DNA from: Xiphias gladius
Taxonomy: Eukaryota > Chordata > Actinopteri > Istiophoriformes > Xiphiidae
DNA: 64,000 bases
Assembly (NCBI RefSeq): GCF_016859285.1
Contig: NC_053404.1
Coordinates: 35,001 to 99,000, forward strand
Reading direction: 5' to 3'
Shown: positions 13,371 to 40,099 of the stretch, one piece after another
Layout of the letters: each line of letters begins with the position of its first letter
Position numbering within the stretch: the first letter of the stretch is position 1
Translations under genes and position numbers: made by a program
The notes under the pieces: generated by a model
Told to the model about the DNA's origin: nothing
Databases searched by the model: none
What the model saw: the letters and a program-made list of their open reading frames with translations, nothing else

Positions 13371-15071
13371 TTAATATTGTAGCCTTTTGTCAGCGTCTGT
13401 GGAGGTAAAAAGTCTGTCTCCTGGCAAACCAGGACAGCCCCAGCACGGTTTGAGTCTGTACCACCCCTGATAAAGTCCTTTCCACCCCAGGTAGCCCAGA
13501 GCTCCTCCCAGCTGCTGGGAAGGGAACTTGGGGAAGTGTGAGAGCAAACACAGTAGCAGGAAAATCCACACAGCAAGTAGAAGTACACACAGGAGGAAGA
13601 TGAATCTCAATGGGGCTCCGGGGGATCTCTGCATGGGTGTCGCTTGGACTATGTGAGCACCAAAGACAGACAATTCCTCCACCAGCAGTAGGCAACACAA
13701 GCAGAGGATGAGTACATCCTGGGATACTTCGTAACCCCTCCACACCATGTTGGCTTTGAGGCAGGAGGCCTTGGTCTCATCTTCATGCAGGAGCAGCAGC
13801 GGCAGTCCTGGGGAGGCAGAGCTCTGGATGTCCTGTGCAACAGTCATTGTTTCATAACAGGTCCCTGCTGCATCCTCCAGCAGGGTCAAGAGGTGCTGAC
13901 AGCCCCACCAGAGCAACCCGACGACCCCTACCCGAGAGAGGTGGCGGAGGGAAACAGACATGGAGTCACGGGCTGAGAGGGAGAGGAGGAGGATGAAGGA
14001 ACCTGTCAAGATCCAGGTCCAACCCCAAGTGGATTTTAGGAACTTCCTGTGGGAGAGTTGAATCAGAAAATCAGTGTTACAGGAAAAGTGAATGATAATA
14101 ATTTATAGTTGCAAACTTGATGGTTTAAAGTGAACAAACTTAGTTTCACTGAACAGTACCAATGAGTATCTTTTATAGAATAATGGTGAGTATGATAGTA
14201 CAAGTAGAGAACTCTCAGTCAGAGTTTACTTACATTAGATAGCATTAGCTCTCATCAGCTACTGGTCACACCAGACCAGGTAAATCCCCTGAATGTGCTG
14301 AACTGAGCAAAAATGCATTTTATTGCTTATGAGTTTAACTTTTCGGTTATCTTTTTTTAATAATAATAATAAGGCTGGCAGAAGATTTACATTAAATTAT
14401 CTTTCAATCTGTAAAGCAATGATTATGTCTTTTAATTACTTTCAAAAAATCATGAGTGATCATTTATAAACTCTTCATTAGTAGACAATGACTTATATTT
14501 ATGTAGTAATTTCTCTATATCCTCGTCTGGTGAGGACTAAGATCCATGAGACACACCAGTGACTAATGCATACCTGAGAATCCTGGTTAAATATGTCTAG
14601 TATCAAAGTTTTAAATGTAACTGGTCTTTAATGCAGCAGTGGAATTAATGGCCTTTAAGCTCATAGTGAAAGGTTTAAAAGAAGGCCACAGGTGCAACTG
14701 AAAATCATGCAGCCACTTTATACATTTTCAGCAAAAGCAGCTAGTTAATGATGTGAGATACTTATTAAAAAAAGGAGCTCTCACCTGTACAGGTAGTGGT
14801 GGCTGTTTGCAAAGAGGCTGAACTTTGACACCCAAAAACTCAGCACAGGCCCAAACAGAACCAAACTAGACAGCACCAGGTGGAAATGTCGTCTGACCAG
14901 GTGGCTTCCTAAAATTCTGGCCAGCAAGTTTGTTACAAACTCCAGAGCAACATTGAGGACTCTGATGATGAACTTTCCCGGCAGTATCAGGTCTTCGGCC
15001 ATCTTGTGTAACTTCTTCAAGCTGATGCCTGGCGTGAGGCCATTTGAGCAGTTTTCAGTCTTTAGATCCAT
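13371..15071 (-). CDS. fitm1: Fat storage-inducing transmembrane protein 1 (FIT1)
   Basis: Two exons on the minus strand, 15071-14785 and 14046-13371, joined in frame (AG|G) to give 320 aa; human FITM1 has 292 aa and also two exons. FIT proteins are multi-pass ER membrane proteins that promote lipid-droplet formation; FIT1 is mainly a muscle form. Family landmarks are RRHFHLVLSSLVLFGPVL near residues 61-78, then KFLKSTWGWTW at the exon junction, SVSLRHLSRVG, LLEDAAGTCYE, WRGYEVSQ, CLLLVEELSVFGAH and PLRFIFLLCVLLLAVWIFLL. Several hydrophobic segments fit six passes. FIT2, the enzymatically studied relative, has a histidine just after the WxGY/F motif; here the matching place reads SQDVLIL, without it. 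The first 55 residues are poorly conserved, so the start is inferred from the only upstream in-frame methionine. It converges on psme1, with about 400 bases between stops. Confidence 0.9.
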
Positions 15072-17186
15072 GTTCTTCTAGTCTGCTTGTCTTCTTAAGG
15101 ATACCTTTTGTAATTTTGACAATGTCCTTTTCTTTTTGTGTCCAATCAAAGCTCAGTGCTGGAGTCTGCCTCAATGTCTGTTGTGAATGAAAGGTACACC
15201 AGTCCCTTTCTGGGACTTTTCTACTTTATCACTGTCAGGCCTGCAGGAGAGCACATGGTTTATAAAAATACAACCCCTCTGTCCCCTTTACCCTCCAAAG
15301 CCCTCCCCCTCCCCAACACAGACTGAAAGTGGAGACATGGCAACGGCTGCTGCTGGAACTGACCCCATTCTTCTCTACAATGATCTAACACCAGTCTTAG
15401 ATGTAGTCTATAATAATGGTAGCTGATGATACAAAACTGAATTTGTGGCTTGAAAATTAACTCCAAATTCTGCAAGATGACTTAAAAAAACTACTTTGCA
15501 ATCCAACGTACTGGTGTGATGCATCATTTGCATTTTGCATCAAAGAACCCTCGTCTGCTCCTGCAAAAAGAATCATTCTGATATAAAATGATTCTTTAGC
15601 TCCTTCTTTGGTTCTCCTTTATCCCCTCCATCCTTAAGATCAATTGCTGGAGCCAGGTTTAATAGTTAATCTAAGTTATTAACTGTTGCCAGTCTACATT
15701 TGGCACCGTGAACAGCTGCGTTTCTCACAGCACTTTCAGTCTTTTTTTATTTCCAGGCCCAGTCCTCAAGCCAGAGGCTCTTAAACCTCTTAAAACTCCC
15801 GGAGCCAAATGGAGTAAATTTAGTCTTTGTATGGGATTCATGCTCATTAAAACATACTGGTGCTGTTTTCTCAAGCCAAGACATCCAGTGCCACTACTAC
15901 TACAGACACCAAATCCTTACTGTCCATCTGTGAAAAACTATATCCCTACATCTGAAGTGATAATTTGATGGAATATTTGTCATCTTAAACTGACACAACT
16001 CTAACGACGGAAAGATATAACAGTTAGTGGGGGTATCTTTAACATCATCTCTTCTGAATTCCTGTTGCCTTTTCTTTAAATGCTAAATCCCAAGTGGCAT
16101 TACGATTTAAAATGTTAATAGCAACAAGGCTTTTTTGATTACTTTACTTCACAAAATCACGACTACCTTTTCTAAGCAAATAATCAAAAACACCGTCTTT
16201 TTCACTGAAACTGTAGCTAAGATTTGTATTACCAAAACTGTTAGTAAGAGTCATATTTGTGTTAAGTAAGAACAGTAAGTGTAAATGAAACCAGACATGC
16301 CAAAGAATCTCGGCCTAATTTTAGAGCACTTACTGCATTGCTGTCATTACAACCTTCAGGCGACTGTGCTTTGGTTCCTGCAGCAGCTAAGTGCCACTTG
16401 TGTGGTACTGGTAAATGCATATCTCTCAGATGTATTAAAACAAATGAAATGGACAAATGACAAGTTTAAGAAAAAGAAACTCAATTTCAAAAAAGGATGA
16501 ACAACTTAAAATCTTGTGTCCGTCGTTTCATGTGACGTTTTGAAATTTTAGAGAACTGTAAAATTCACAATTGTCTCTGTGCACTTCAATGTAAAAGTAT
16601 GAAATTGTAGGTTTTTCTTCTTTTATTGCACGTTTAAGCTTGAAAGAACAAATTTTATTGACAACCAACAAAGCAGTTTCTCTGTGGTACCTTTAAAGAA
16701 AGGTTTTATTGTTACTGTAAAACAAACATCTGAGAGAGAAATATGGGCTTTGATATAAACACCTGAAAATTGCATAAACAGATGAGTTTGTAAGTTTTTA
16801 TCCACAAACACATCTCCAGTCACTTCACCGAGTCCTGACTTTAACAGATTATCACACATTCAAATCTTTTGAACAGATCATAGGATTATATTAACCAACA
16901 AAATTACTTTTTTTAAATTGGCTCAGGGCTTGTGTTTACAGAGTTGAGTGACAATAGTAAGACTTCAGATAGTTGCTGTGTCTAAATACAGGAGTTAATT
17001 TAGACTTGATTCGGTCTAAAGAGGATTCACACTAACATTATTTGGAGTTCAGGAGGTCAACAGTAAAACCAACATTATGTTTGGGTAGGCCTGCTCAACA
17101 CAGAGAGCTGACGACTAGGAAGTCAGTCGGTGGATCAGTGGGAAACTCTAGAAAGTTACATGAATTTATTCATATTAATATAGTCT
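15072..17186. other. fitm1 upstream region, no gene seen
   Basis: This holds the fitm1 promoter side and otherwise AT-rich sequence. On the minus strand a TATTTTTATAAA run (about 15259-15270) offers a TATA box and a MEF2-like TAWWWWTA core about 190 bases upstream of the start codon, next to a CACATG E-box. That would suit a muscle gene, but it is only a motif match. Open frames between 15138 and 17278 show no family resemblance. Confidence 0.35.
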
Positions 17187-17620
17187 TTAAGGTGCTATAT
17201 GTAAGTTTTTGCTATCATGACATAGTCAACATTAGCATTAACAGCTGTTTACTTACCAGTCTAGAAGAAATGTTGTGAGTTCAGCATCAAACTTCATTCC
17301 TTTACACAGCCAGAGCTCGATCCAGTGGTGTAAAGTAGCGCCAATGTTAACTAATTTTGGTTCTATTTTTATCACTTCTTTTCTTCTACTGAAGTTAGCA
17401 CGCTAACCAGCTAGCCAGGGCCTGTCTCATTTCGTAATAACACTCTGAGATAGTGAGTCACTATAGCGTCCAGTCTGCCCTGAAGACTTAGCACTGCTCA
17501 GACGGCGCATTCTAACCTCCATTATCATATATGCGATGATGGCTGAAACTCTTGGTGAGTAAACAGCCGCTAATGCTAACATTGGCTATGTAGCAAAAAC
17601 TTAGATATAGCACCTTTAAA
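17187..17620. mobile_element. Foldback MITE with long terminal inverted repeats
   Basis: The left end TTAAGGTGCTATATGTAAG, continuing into TTTTTGCTA, is mirrored by the right end TAGCAAAAACTTAGATATAGCACCTTTAA. Similarity continues inward (CATTAGCATTAACAGCTG and GTTTACTTACCAG versus the mirrored GTTTACTCACCAAG), so each arm is about 75-90 bases. TTAA or TTTAA flanks both ends. No coding capacity. Confidence 0.75.
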
Positions 17621-17945
17621 TGTGGACTTTGAATATGACAGCCCCTGAAATGGGCAGCTCACACAGGTCATGTTATTCATTACAGCAAAGTCAAAACTGA
17701 GTCCAAATTAGCACACTGACAACTGTCTAAATACACTCCCTGAACACACATAGCATTAAAATACTATACATTTATACAGAATCATCATCGTCAGTTTCTC
17801 CCTGCAATATCCAGAAATGATTATAATATGACTACCTTACCATTACATTTCAACAGCTCATTACCTAAGTGCAGTGCTTAGCTTTTTGAGCTTCAGCACA
17901 TTTTGAGTGACGTGTGTCAGGCCAAATAAAAAAAGCTTTGGACTG

Positions 17946-17951
17946 TTTATT
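17946..17951 (-). terminator. Poly(A) signal candidate of dcaf11
   Basis: TTTATT on the plus strand is AATAAA on the minus strand, about 310 bases past the dcaf11 stop codon. Confidence 0.5.
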
Positions 17952-18260
17952 TTGGGCAAGACAGTGAGGGGAAAAAAAACAAAAACAAAATAAAAACAGA
18001 AGTAGGCCATCTCAGTGTGCTCTTATCTGACCTTTACAATGTAAGGCTATCATGCCTTCCAATTGAACACTTCTCAACCACACTATAATTGTAATGATTA
18101 ATATCCAGCATTGAATTTAAAAGATATTGTAAGTCTTTCCCAGTCCTTCTGAGCTTACTGTCTTCCTCCGTTAGGGGCAGTTTCGCCCATCTGTGGTGAT
18201 GTCTCTTCCTCCAACATCTTTTCTTTTTGTCTTTTTTCTCTCGCTGTCTTTCTCTTGTTG

Positions 18261-32936
<14,676 letters not shown>

Positions 32937-33199
32937 AGACTGAAGAGGGCCTGGCGGGACAGTGGTGTGAGATTATCTGACACTAACTGTTTTTGGACAA
33001 AAAGAAGTTAGATAATAATGGCTGGAAAACACACATCGGCATGAACTAAGCGGACATCACGTCGAGTTATCAGCCCAAGCCCCCGCAACCCCACTGCTTC
33101 AGACAGACTCGAACTGCTGCACTGTTCACCCGTTACCCGGTTTGTTCTGAAACGTTTCTGTCCGTTAGTTCACACTAGCTGTATTGTGGAGCTAGCTAA

Positions 33200-33480
33200 T
33201 GATGCTAACGACTTAACGTTACCGTTTGTCAACGTTACCGTCTGTCAAACGGTCTTTTCGGCAGCTCTTCGGTTCAGCTCGTTCTGTTTCGATGCGAACC
33301 GAACAGTTTGTTATTGGTGTGACTCCAGCGCGTTCCGACACGCGATTTCGGCCCAGGAAGCCGAAGGTTTCCCAGCTCGGCGTTAGATCAGTCAGCTAGC
33401 ACTGCCAGTCCGAAAGCGGCCATGTTGTTTACAAATGTGTGAAAAAACCTTGCTCGTGCCCGTTCACTGTCACGTGACCC
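33200..33480 (-). promoter_or_regulatory. dcaf11 promoter region
   Basis: CpG-containing sequence just upstream of the dcaf11 first coding exon. It includes a YY1-like site (GCGGCCATGTT, 33416-33426; AACATGGCCGC on the gene strand) and the palindrome GTCACGTGAC at 33469-33478. The transcription start itself is not determinable here. Confidence 0.45.
33469..33478. promoter_or_regulatory. Palindromic E-box GTCACGTGAC (USF/TFEB type)
   Basis: A perfect 10-base palindrome identical to the CLEAR/USF consensus core, about 530 bases upstream of the dcaf11 start codon. Confidence 0.45.
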
Positions 33481-33499
33481 ACACCTATGCTCACCTAGT

Positions 33500-34790
33500 T
33501 TAATCGCAGGTCAAGGAACGACAACGTTTAAGACGCTGCTGTGTTATTAACCCGGACATTTGTTAACGAACAGTTTTAAAATAATTATATTAATCACATG
33601 AAAAACAAAATAAAACGATGAAGTTGATTTCTGAACGAAACCAATGTTACAGAGTGCTTTACACTAAAAATATGATAAAATAACGTAAACAAGGCAGGAA
33701 CCAAGAAAAATCATAAGAATAAAATGTACAACTTTAACGTAGTAATGTGTCAAGCATAAATGATATAATTAAATTCTGCCAGATGAAGTGAGTCTGATAT
33801 GACTCTGAAAGTCTGAATGTTGCATTAATGTGTTCGATAAACAGCATCTGTCCTGCTCATTCATTGAAAGTGATTAGCGGTCATTGCGCTGCGTTTATCT
33901 GACACCATAGACCACCATAGGGTCAGAAACGTCAATGAAACATCTGTCTGTATGAAAAACCTCTTTACTTTGAAGATGTCACAGCTAGAGGCCATCATGA
34001 TGCCTTCATCAACAGTGTGTGTCTGAGGGGGGCAGCCTGGCATGTTCCCCTGACATCAGGCTGGATTACTAGGGCCCCTGGTTAACTATGTGTCAATTGG
34101 TTTGTAGTTATTTTAATAACAGAAAATTAGTTCTATGGATTTTGGAATATACTCCTCTGAAGTAGAATAAAATGCTGCGTGCTAGAAATGTGAGGGGCCT
34201 TGTGACATGTCTTGCAATATTACCTCATCCTGACTCTGACCTGAGGACTCAAAATCTGGTTTTAAGCAACTGATGCTTGTGCTGATTGTGTGTGTATGGT
34301 GCATTTTCTTAAACCAGTGTGTTTTTTTATTTGCCAAAAACTAATGGACATACAGAAAACCTGGGGAAGTTGGTTTATCGGGTTTCCATTTGACACATAA
34401 TGTTGGCATGTGTGGTCCGCAGTGTGCACTGCGTAGTTCCCTTCATTTTATACCCTGTATACCTTGATCATTTGTTCTCTGTAATGTTTTCCATCAGCTG
34501 ATGCAGTCTTTCTCTGTGCACACTGTGACATTTCTCTTTGATAGAAGACAACTGTCTACGGGTTAAACTACAAATTCTACCAAACAGTAAATTACATGTT
34601 TATTACCACTACAATTACTGAGCGGTGATGATGGACAACTGCAGCTGGGCACTAATTCTAAGAGCCTCTACACTCAGGTCAAGTGTTTCCCTCCTGGAAT
34701 TCTGACTCTAAGTGTACATAGTGATAACATGGATGTATTGATAAGCCTACACTATTGCTAACGGGCAGGTGTTTACCTTTTTATAGAAAT
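33500..34790. other. Intergenic, nothing recognised
   Basis: AT-rich sequence without splice-linked frames or recognisable repeats. Confidence 0.5.
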
Positions 34791-34794
34791 AAGT

Positions 34795-35245
34795 TTGGAC
34801 GTCCACCTGCAGATATTTGTGACATCACAAAACGTGAAGCCAATCACGGTTCAATATGCAAACGCTGTACGTACATATTTTTTTGTAGGGCTGGTCAAAC
34901 CAACTGTAAACATGGCGGACTTTTCTGCGACTGGGCGCAAGCCAGAACTGGGAGCTTCAGTCCACTATCTGCCAGAGAATCCTGTGCTGAAACAGAAATG
35001 GATGCACTTTATTTACAGACGAGGCTTAAGCAGAAGTGCAAATACAGCGGGAATCCGTATTTGTGGCGCACATTTCAGTAACGACTGTTTCATGAATTTC
35101 TTTCAAAGGTCCATGGGTTTTGCCTAAAAGTTGCTTCTGAAGCCTGACACAGTGGCATCCATTTATCCTGGGACCCCAACACGGCCTCAGCGTGCAAGTG
35201 TTTCATTTTGGACAAACTTTGAAAGGGAGGGTTTTCTCGTTCAAC
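34795..35245 (+). pseudogene. Decayed THAP-like zinc-finger gene fragment
   Basis: A frame opening at the ATG at 34912 reads MADFSATGRKPELGASVHYL, then PENPVLKQKWMHFIYRR, IRICGAHFSNDCFMN and RSMGFA. The spacing of Phe/Tyr-Pro, Trp, C-x-x-H and the terminal GFA resembles the C2CH THAP domain, although the first two cysteines are missing. After GFA an in-frame TAA (35125-35127) interrupts it, and the same frame continues KLLLKPDTVASIYPGTPTRP, a typical continuation of this teleost repeat-like family. It is intronless, with no downstream domain found. I take it to be a dead copy of a multicopy THAP-like sequence. Confidence 0.6.
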
Positions 35246-35516
35246 TCAGGAAGGGTATCTTTTAGATAAGAGTTGGTCAGATAACAACAGCTGGCGGTGT
35301 GTTTGCCGCTCTCTGTGTAACTCGTATACAGTCAAAGTAAAAAGAACAAGTGAAATCACTTTTGTAGCAGTAGTTTTCATCTGAAGAGTGTTTGTTTTGA
35401 TGCGATCCGTCGCTGTAACCCTGCACTTGCAGCCGTAGCGCAGGCGTATCTCTGACGCAAGCGCATTGGTTGTGACGCGATACGTACTGATTAACGCGCT
35501 TCTGCAACAAGGCTTA

Positions 35517-35550
35517 TTTGTTTGTTTGTTTGTTTGTTTGTTTGTTTGTT
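35517..35550. repeat. (GTTT)n tetranucleotide repeat
   Basis: About eight GTTT units. Confidence 0.95.
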
Positions 35551-35559
35551 TACCCACCC

Positions 35560-37840
35560 ACACTAAACCCTGCAGAAATAATTTGTCTCATCTGTTCTTG
35601 TCAGTATAATACTCCCTTCGGGTCTGACCAATTACACATATTTAGAATCAGCTCTGCCCACTTTTTTAAATGCTGTGAAACTTCCACGTTAATTATTTTG
35701 TTAACAACCTATTGATTCAACGATTTATATGACGGCTAATTATCGGACATGCTGTGTCTGCGTACACAAACCTAGATATAAAAGTGGGTGAATAGGCAAA
35801 CATTGGCTTGACTGAAAAGGTTAAGGTGAGGGGAACTATTTGAAAAGGTTCAAATAGTTAAATGTCTTCTTGCTAACATCTATATTCATTCATGCTATAT
35901 TTTTACTCCCTGTAAGTATTGTGCTTTTCTTGTAACGGACCTACAGACCGTATTGTGGCTGTAAATTGCCTCCAAAATTGAACAAACAGTTGTTTTGTTT
36001 TTGTCTTTAATCAAGGTGGCAGCTGCATCATTTTCAAGAGGAGCAGATGTGGCCTGTCAGTGTAACGTGGTGGTCATTCATTTAGTCGGATTCCAGTATG
36101 GTCTTCCTGCGATCAGTGCGAGGATTGTGGGGACCCAGCTGTCAGAATGAAGACCAATATACAGGACCAGTACGGGTGTGTGTCTCTTTAATGGCCGACG
36201 ATTGCTCTATGCATGAAAACACTTCCTCATGTATGACATTATTTTGTGCTGTATATCTGTTAATCTGTTATTGTGTGTGTGGACCACAGGTGTCCAGACT
36301 AGGGCATCCGCAGTTTGTTCTGTAATCTTTTGTCTCTATCCCTCGTTGTAGTTTCTGTTGTCATCATAAATATTGTTAAGTCTCACGATAAAAGTTTTGT
36401 ATTTCATCATAACTAGAAGGTATCTCAAGCTACACTTTATAGTTATGAGGAGGAATTTTTACAGTAATATACTGTGAGAATGTTTTTTCTCATTGTGGCA
36501 CTTGTCTTAACCAAAGTGACTGATGGACAGAAAGTTTTGGTTGTGAAAGAGCTGCACAGTAGACTCAATTCTGCAGTGTCTGCATACTATTATAATATAT
36601 GTTTGTTATTTCTTTATGCAGGAGTATAAAGAAAAAAGGAAGACGTTATCAATACATTAAATACCTCCGCTCATCTGTTTCTATAGTATACAGGTGGCAA
36701 CACTTGTTTATCTTTTTCTCATTATAATAATAAAGCTTATTTTACCAAGCTACTTTTGTTATTATAACAAGGTTATTTCTTCAGATACTCTGTCCTGATA
36801 ACATGATAAATTGCTGTTATTGCAACAAGTTTGAGTAATTTTTACTTCTGCACTGCTGCATTTTAGGGCTGACTGTGGATTTTTTTTCTTGTTAAGTAAT
36901 ACACATGGAGTATCCATAAGCATACACACACTATCAACTTTGTGGCTCGATAGGAGACAGTAGGAGGAGATTGTGATATAGCCACTTTAGGTAACCTTAG
37001 TGACACGAGATGCTGAATTGATATGAATGTGACAGCTTGTTCTGTCATATCATATCATATCCATAACAATTCGAAGGATAAGGTACTCTCTCTGCCATGC
37101 AAACCCTGTTTGTGCTGCCTACTTTTGGGCTTAGGTTTTAATGAAATATGGAAAACAAACTGATTTAATAATGAAATTTAATATTAGGGAAATCAAGATT
37201 TCCATGGCTTTAACTGGACCTGTAAGTCAGAAACTACCATTTAACCTTTAATAACTAACTTGCACTGATTTTAGTATGTTTGAAAATATACTTATTTTTT
37301 TATTAAAGGAGAGGACATATCCCATCTAAACCCATTTCATGGTTAAAATTATTGAAATATCCACATGGATGTAAAGATTTTTAAATCTGGAAACTAGAAG
37401 TAAGTTTGAACTCTATGTTTTAAAGTAACAAGAAATCTCCAGCTGCTAATTTCAGGACATAAAACAGTAACTTCTCACAGGAAAACGTGTAAATGTCTAA
37501 GACCTTCATACTTTGCTGGAGAAAAAACACAGAGTAACCAGCTTGGCATCTGGTGGTGTCTAATATGTCTAACCATCTGCTTTTTTAACACAACACAGTA
37601 CCAAACAATCATTATTAACAGTGAATGGAGAACATGACACCCTATTTATTTCCAGTATTTACAGTTACTCATACAATGTCCATTTTATAGCCAGGCAAAA
37701 CCACAACTGTTGTTTGCAGTACACAGGACAAAAAAGTTCAAGTAGCGAGGAGAGGAGAGGTCTATAGCTGCTTACCAAATTTTAATATACAGGAAATGTC
37801 TTGACAGATTCAGGTCCACTTTGAGTGTCTGTACAGTTGC
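35560..37840. other. Intergenic, nothing recognised
   Basis: AT-rich sequence between the THAP-like remnant and the 3' end of thtpa. A small 11-bp-arm inverted repeat (AACTATTTGAA, mirrored) occurs near 35838-35863. No coding signal. Confidence 0.5.
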
Positions 37841-37850
37841 AGGCACATTT

Positions 37851-37856
37851 TTTATT
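37851..37856 (-). terminator. Poly(A) signal candidate of thtpa
   Basis: TTTATT on plus, AATAAA on minus, about 70 bases past the thtpa stop codon. Confidence 0.55.
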
Positions 37857-37925
37857 TTGGGAATTCTAGTAAATAATACCTCGGTTTACAGATATGACTG
37901 TGCATATGTTAAAAACCTTGATCTC

Positions 37926-39000
37926 TTACAAAATGTGCACACTTAGTAGTTTTGCGTAGTGCTCAGGGTGATTTCTTTTAAGGTAAACATTCATTTTTCC
38001 TTCAACTCGCTGATCTCCAGTCAGACCTGTTAAGAAGAAGAAAAAATATTTTTGACTTTCATGAAAGCCCATCACAGAAGTGCAAACTGATATCCCACCT
38101 AATGAACACAATACATGATATTGAATGTATTAAATGACTGAGCAATATGACAGCTTTGAGCTCACCCAGCTTTCGAGCTGTTGTTTCAATCTTCTCCAGA
38201 GCAGCCTGCACATTGCCTTCTGGTACGACTACTTCTACCTCCCCCACGTGGTAGCCAAAGTCAGCTTGATCCAGATCTATCTGCACCCCCTCCTCCTCTA
38301 AAGTGAATGACCGCCGCACTGTTGTAAACTCTGCAAAGCATACCAGATTCATTTTGCTGAGCCAAGACTCGTCTTGGTCTGAGGAGCCTGTCTCTGTTTC
38401 TTGGTCCTCACAAACGTCTTTGATGACCTCTGTCACTCTCAGCTGAATTTCGGGCAGGCTGGTTATCTCCTTGTAGCGTGTACACAGCGCTGCTGCTTTA
38501 CTTTGTTCTCCACTCATCCGTTTTGTCCTGCTGGCTTCTGCTGTTGGACACTTGAGCTCCCAGCATCCTTTACGTTTACGCAGCCACATGTCTCTCAAAG
38601 TCAGGTCAAACTTGGGGGTGTCAAAATACTGGTCGTGAAACTGACGCTGGCCAACATACACTGCTGAGGAAAGAAAGTGGGAGGAAGAGAAACAGATGGA
38701 TAAATAAATACTGATGAGGCTGATACAGATAATTAAACTTCATTATTAACAAGAGACAGATGGCTAGTGTCACTACAGTTACAGAACAACCATTGCAATG
38801 AGTGTCATTAAATGTTGGAAAAGCCTTTTAGTGAACATTTGTAAATTGACGTGGATCATAGCATCAGATAAATGCCCCAACTCTTAATTTACCCATGTGT
38901 AAATTTGTGGTAGACAAATTAAACACATACCCTTGATCTCCTCCAGTGTTTTCAGAGTATCAGCATTGAATAAAAACTTTCTCTCCACTTCCACATTCAT
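37926..39000 (-). CDS. thtpa: Thiamine-triphosphatase (ThTPase), CYTH family
   Basis: Three coding exons on the minus strand, 39000-38931, 38663-38166 and 38026-37926, give 222 aa (human 230). The enzyme hydrolyses thiamine triphosphate to the diphosphate in the cytosol, with Mg2+. The CYTH signature ExExK is present at the very start (MNVEVERKF, Glu4, Glu6, Lys8). Further landmarks are FHDQYFDTPKFDL (family YYDTP), WLRKRKGCWELKCP, RRSFTLEEEGVQIDLDQADF, then GYHVGEVEVVV with the second acidic pair, and the C-terminal MNVYLKRNHPEHYAKLL. The ATG directly follows an acceptor (CATTTCAG|ATG), so a non-coding first exon must lie upstream, probably between 39.9 and 40.8 kb. The exon 2 acceptor is CAGCAG, allowing two products that differ by one residue. 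Confidence 0.94.
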
Positions 39001-39548
39001 CTGAAATGACATAGTTTCATCAACACCTAAAGCACTATAGGATCACGAGCCAGGCTAAATTCACTTTAACCTTCTTTAAGACTCATATGAGTCTTTACAG
39101 TCAGTAACCTAACATGCAGTTGTAAGTCCTATATACAGATGTTGTTTTCACTGTGGAAAAAGCATTGGGCATATAATGTTTATGGCATATATTATGGTTT
39201 ATTTAGTTGTTTCACAACTTTTTTTTTAAGAAACACTCTACAACTTTTACCCCAACACTAACTTGGGTGTATTTTACATTAACCAATGAAATAAATTAAC
39301 TATGTACATTTACTCAAGCACTATACAGTTTGTGTAATGACTACAGTTTTGAGATACCTGTACTTTAGTAGAGTACATCCATTTTATGATACTTTTTTAG
39401 TTTTGAATGACTATATTTCGGACAGAGATGTTATACTTTTTACCCCACTATAGCTTTAGTTACTAGTTACTGTGCAGATTAATTTATTACATACAAATTA
39501 AAAATATAGTATATAATGCATTATTATGGATATAACTACCAAAAAGTT

Positions 39549-39569
39549 AAAAAAAAAAAAAAAAAAAAA
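39549..39569. repeat. Poly-A run
   Basis: About 20 A upstream of the thtpa coding exons (minus-strand poly-T). Confidence 0.9.
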
Positions 39570-40099
39570 TTGTCTCCAGTTCAACATACTACAAAATTAA
39601 AATGGTGCATAATCCAATTACACAATAATAAATATTACACAAAAATAATAACACATCCCTCTTTTTCCTGTAGTTTTTTCTACAGTAAAATTTTTAATAC
39701 ATGACTTTTACTTGTAATATAATATATTTACATTACAACTTTTATTTAATTAAAGATTACTAGAGAGAGTACCTTTGTACTTCACCTAGATTCACCTAGA
39801 TTTTGTCAACGTATTCAGATTTTTAGCTTGTGGCTGGTTTTGCCTTTGGTAAATATCGTATTGATTCTTTTTCGTCTTATTTTGTTTTCAAGCCCTTAGT
39901 ACTGAAAACTGTTCGTAAATAACTGGTAAATGTAAACTGGACAGTTATATATTAGTATAAAGTAATATATCTTTATAAACAGGCTCGACTCATTCTGCCC
40001 ACGCTGCAGCTGCAGAGTGGTGCATGAACTACAAGTCAAAATCCACAAACTGAACCACACATTGTTTAAAAAAAAACACATCACCGCAGCGAACTGCAC

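Noticed and set aside
13785-13976. Plus-strand frame across fitm1 exon 2
   Set aside because: Antisense shadow; the minus strand carries the conserved membrane protein.
38401-38667. Plus-strand frame across thtpa exon 2
   Set aside because: Antisense shadow of the CYTH domain exon.
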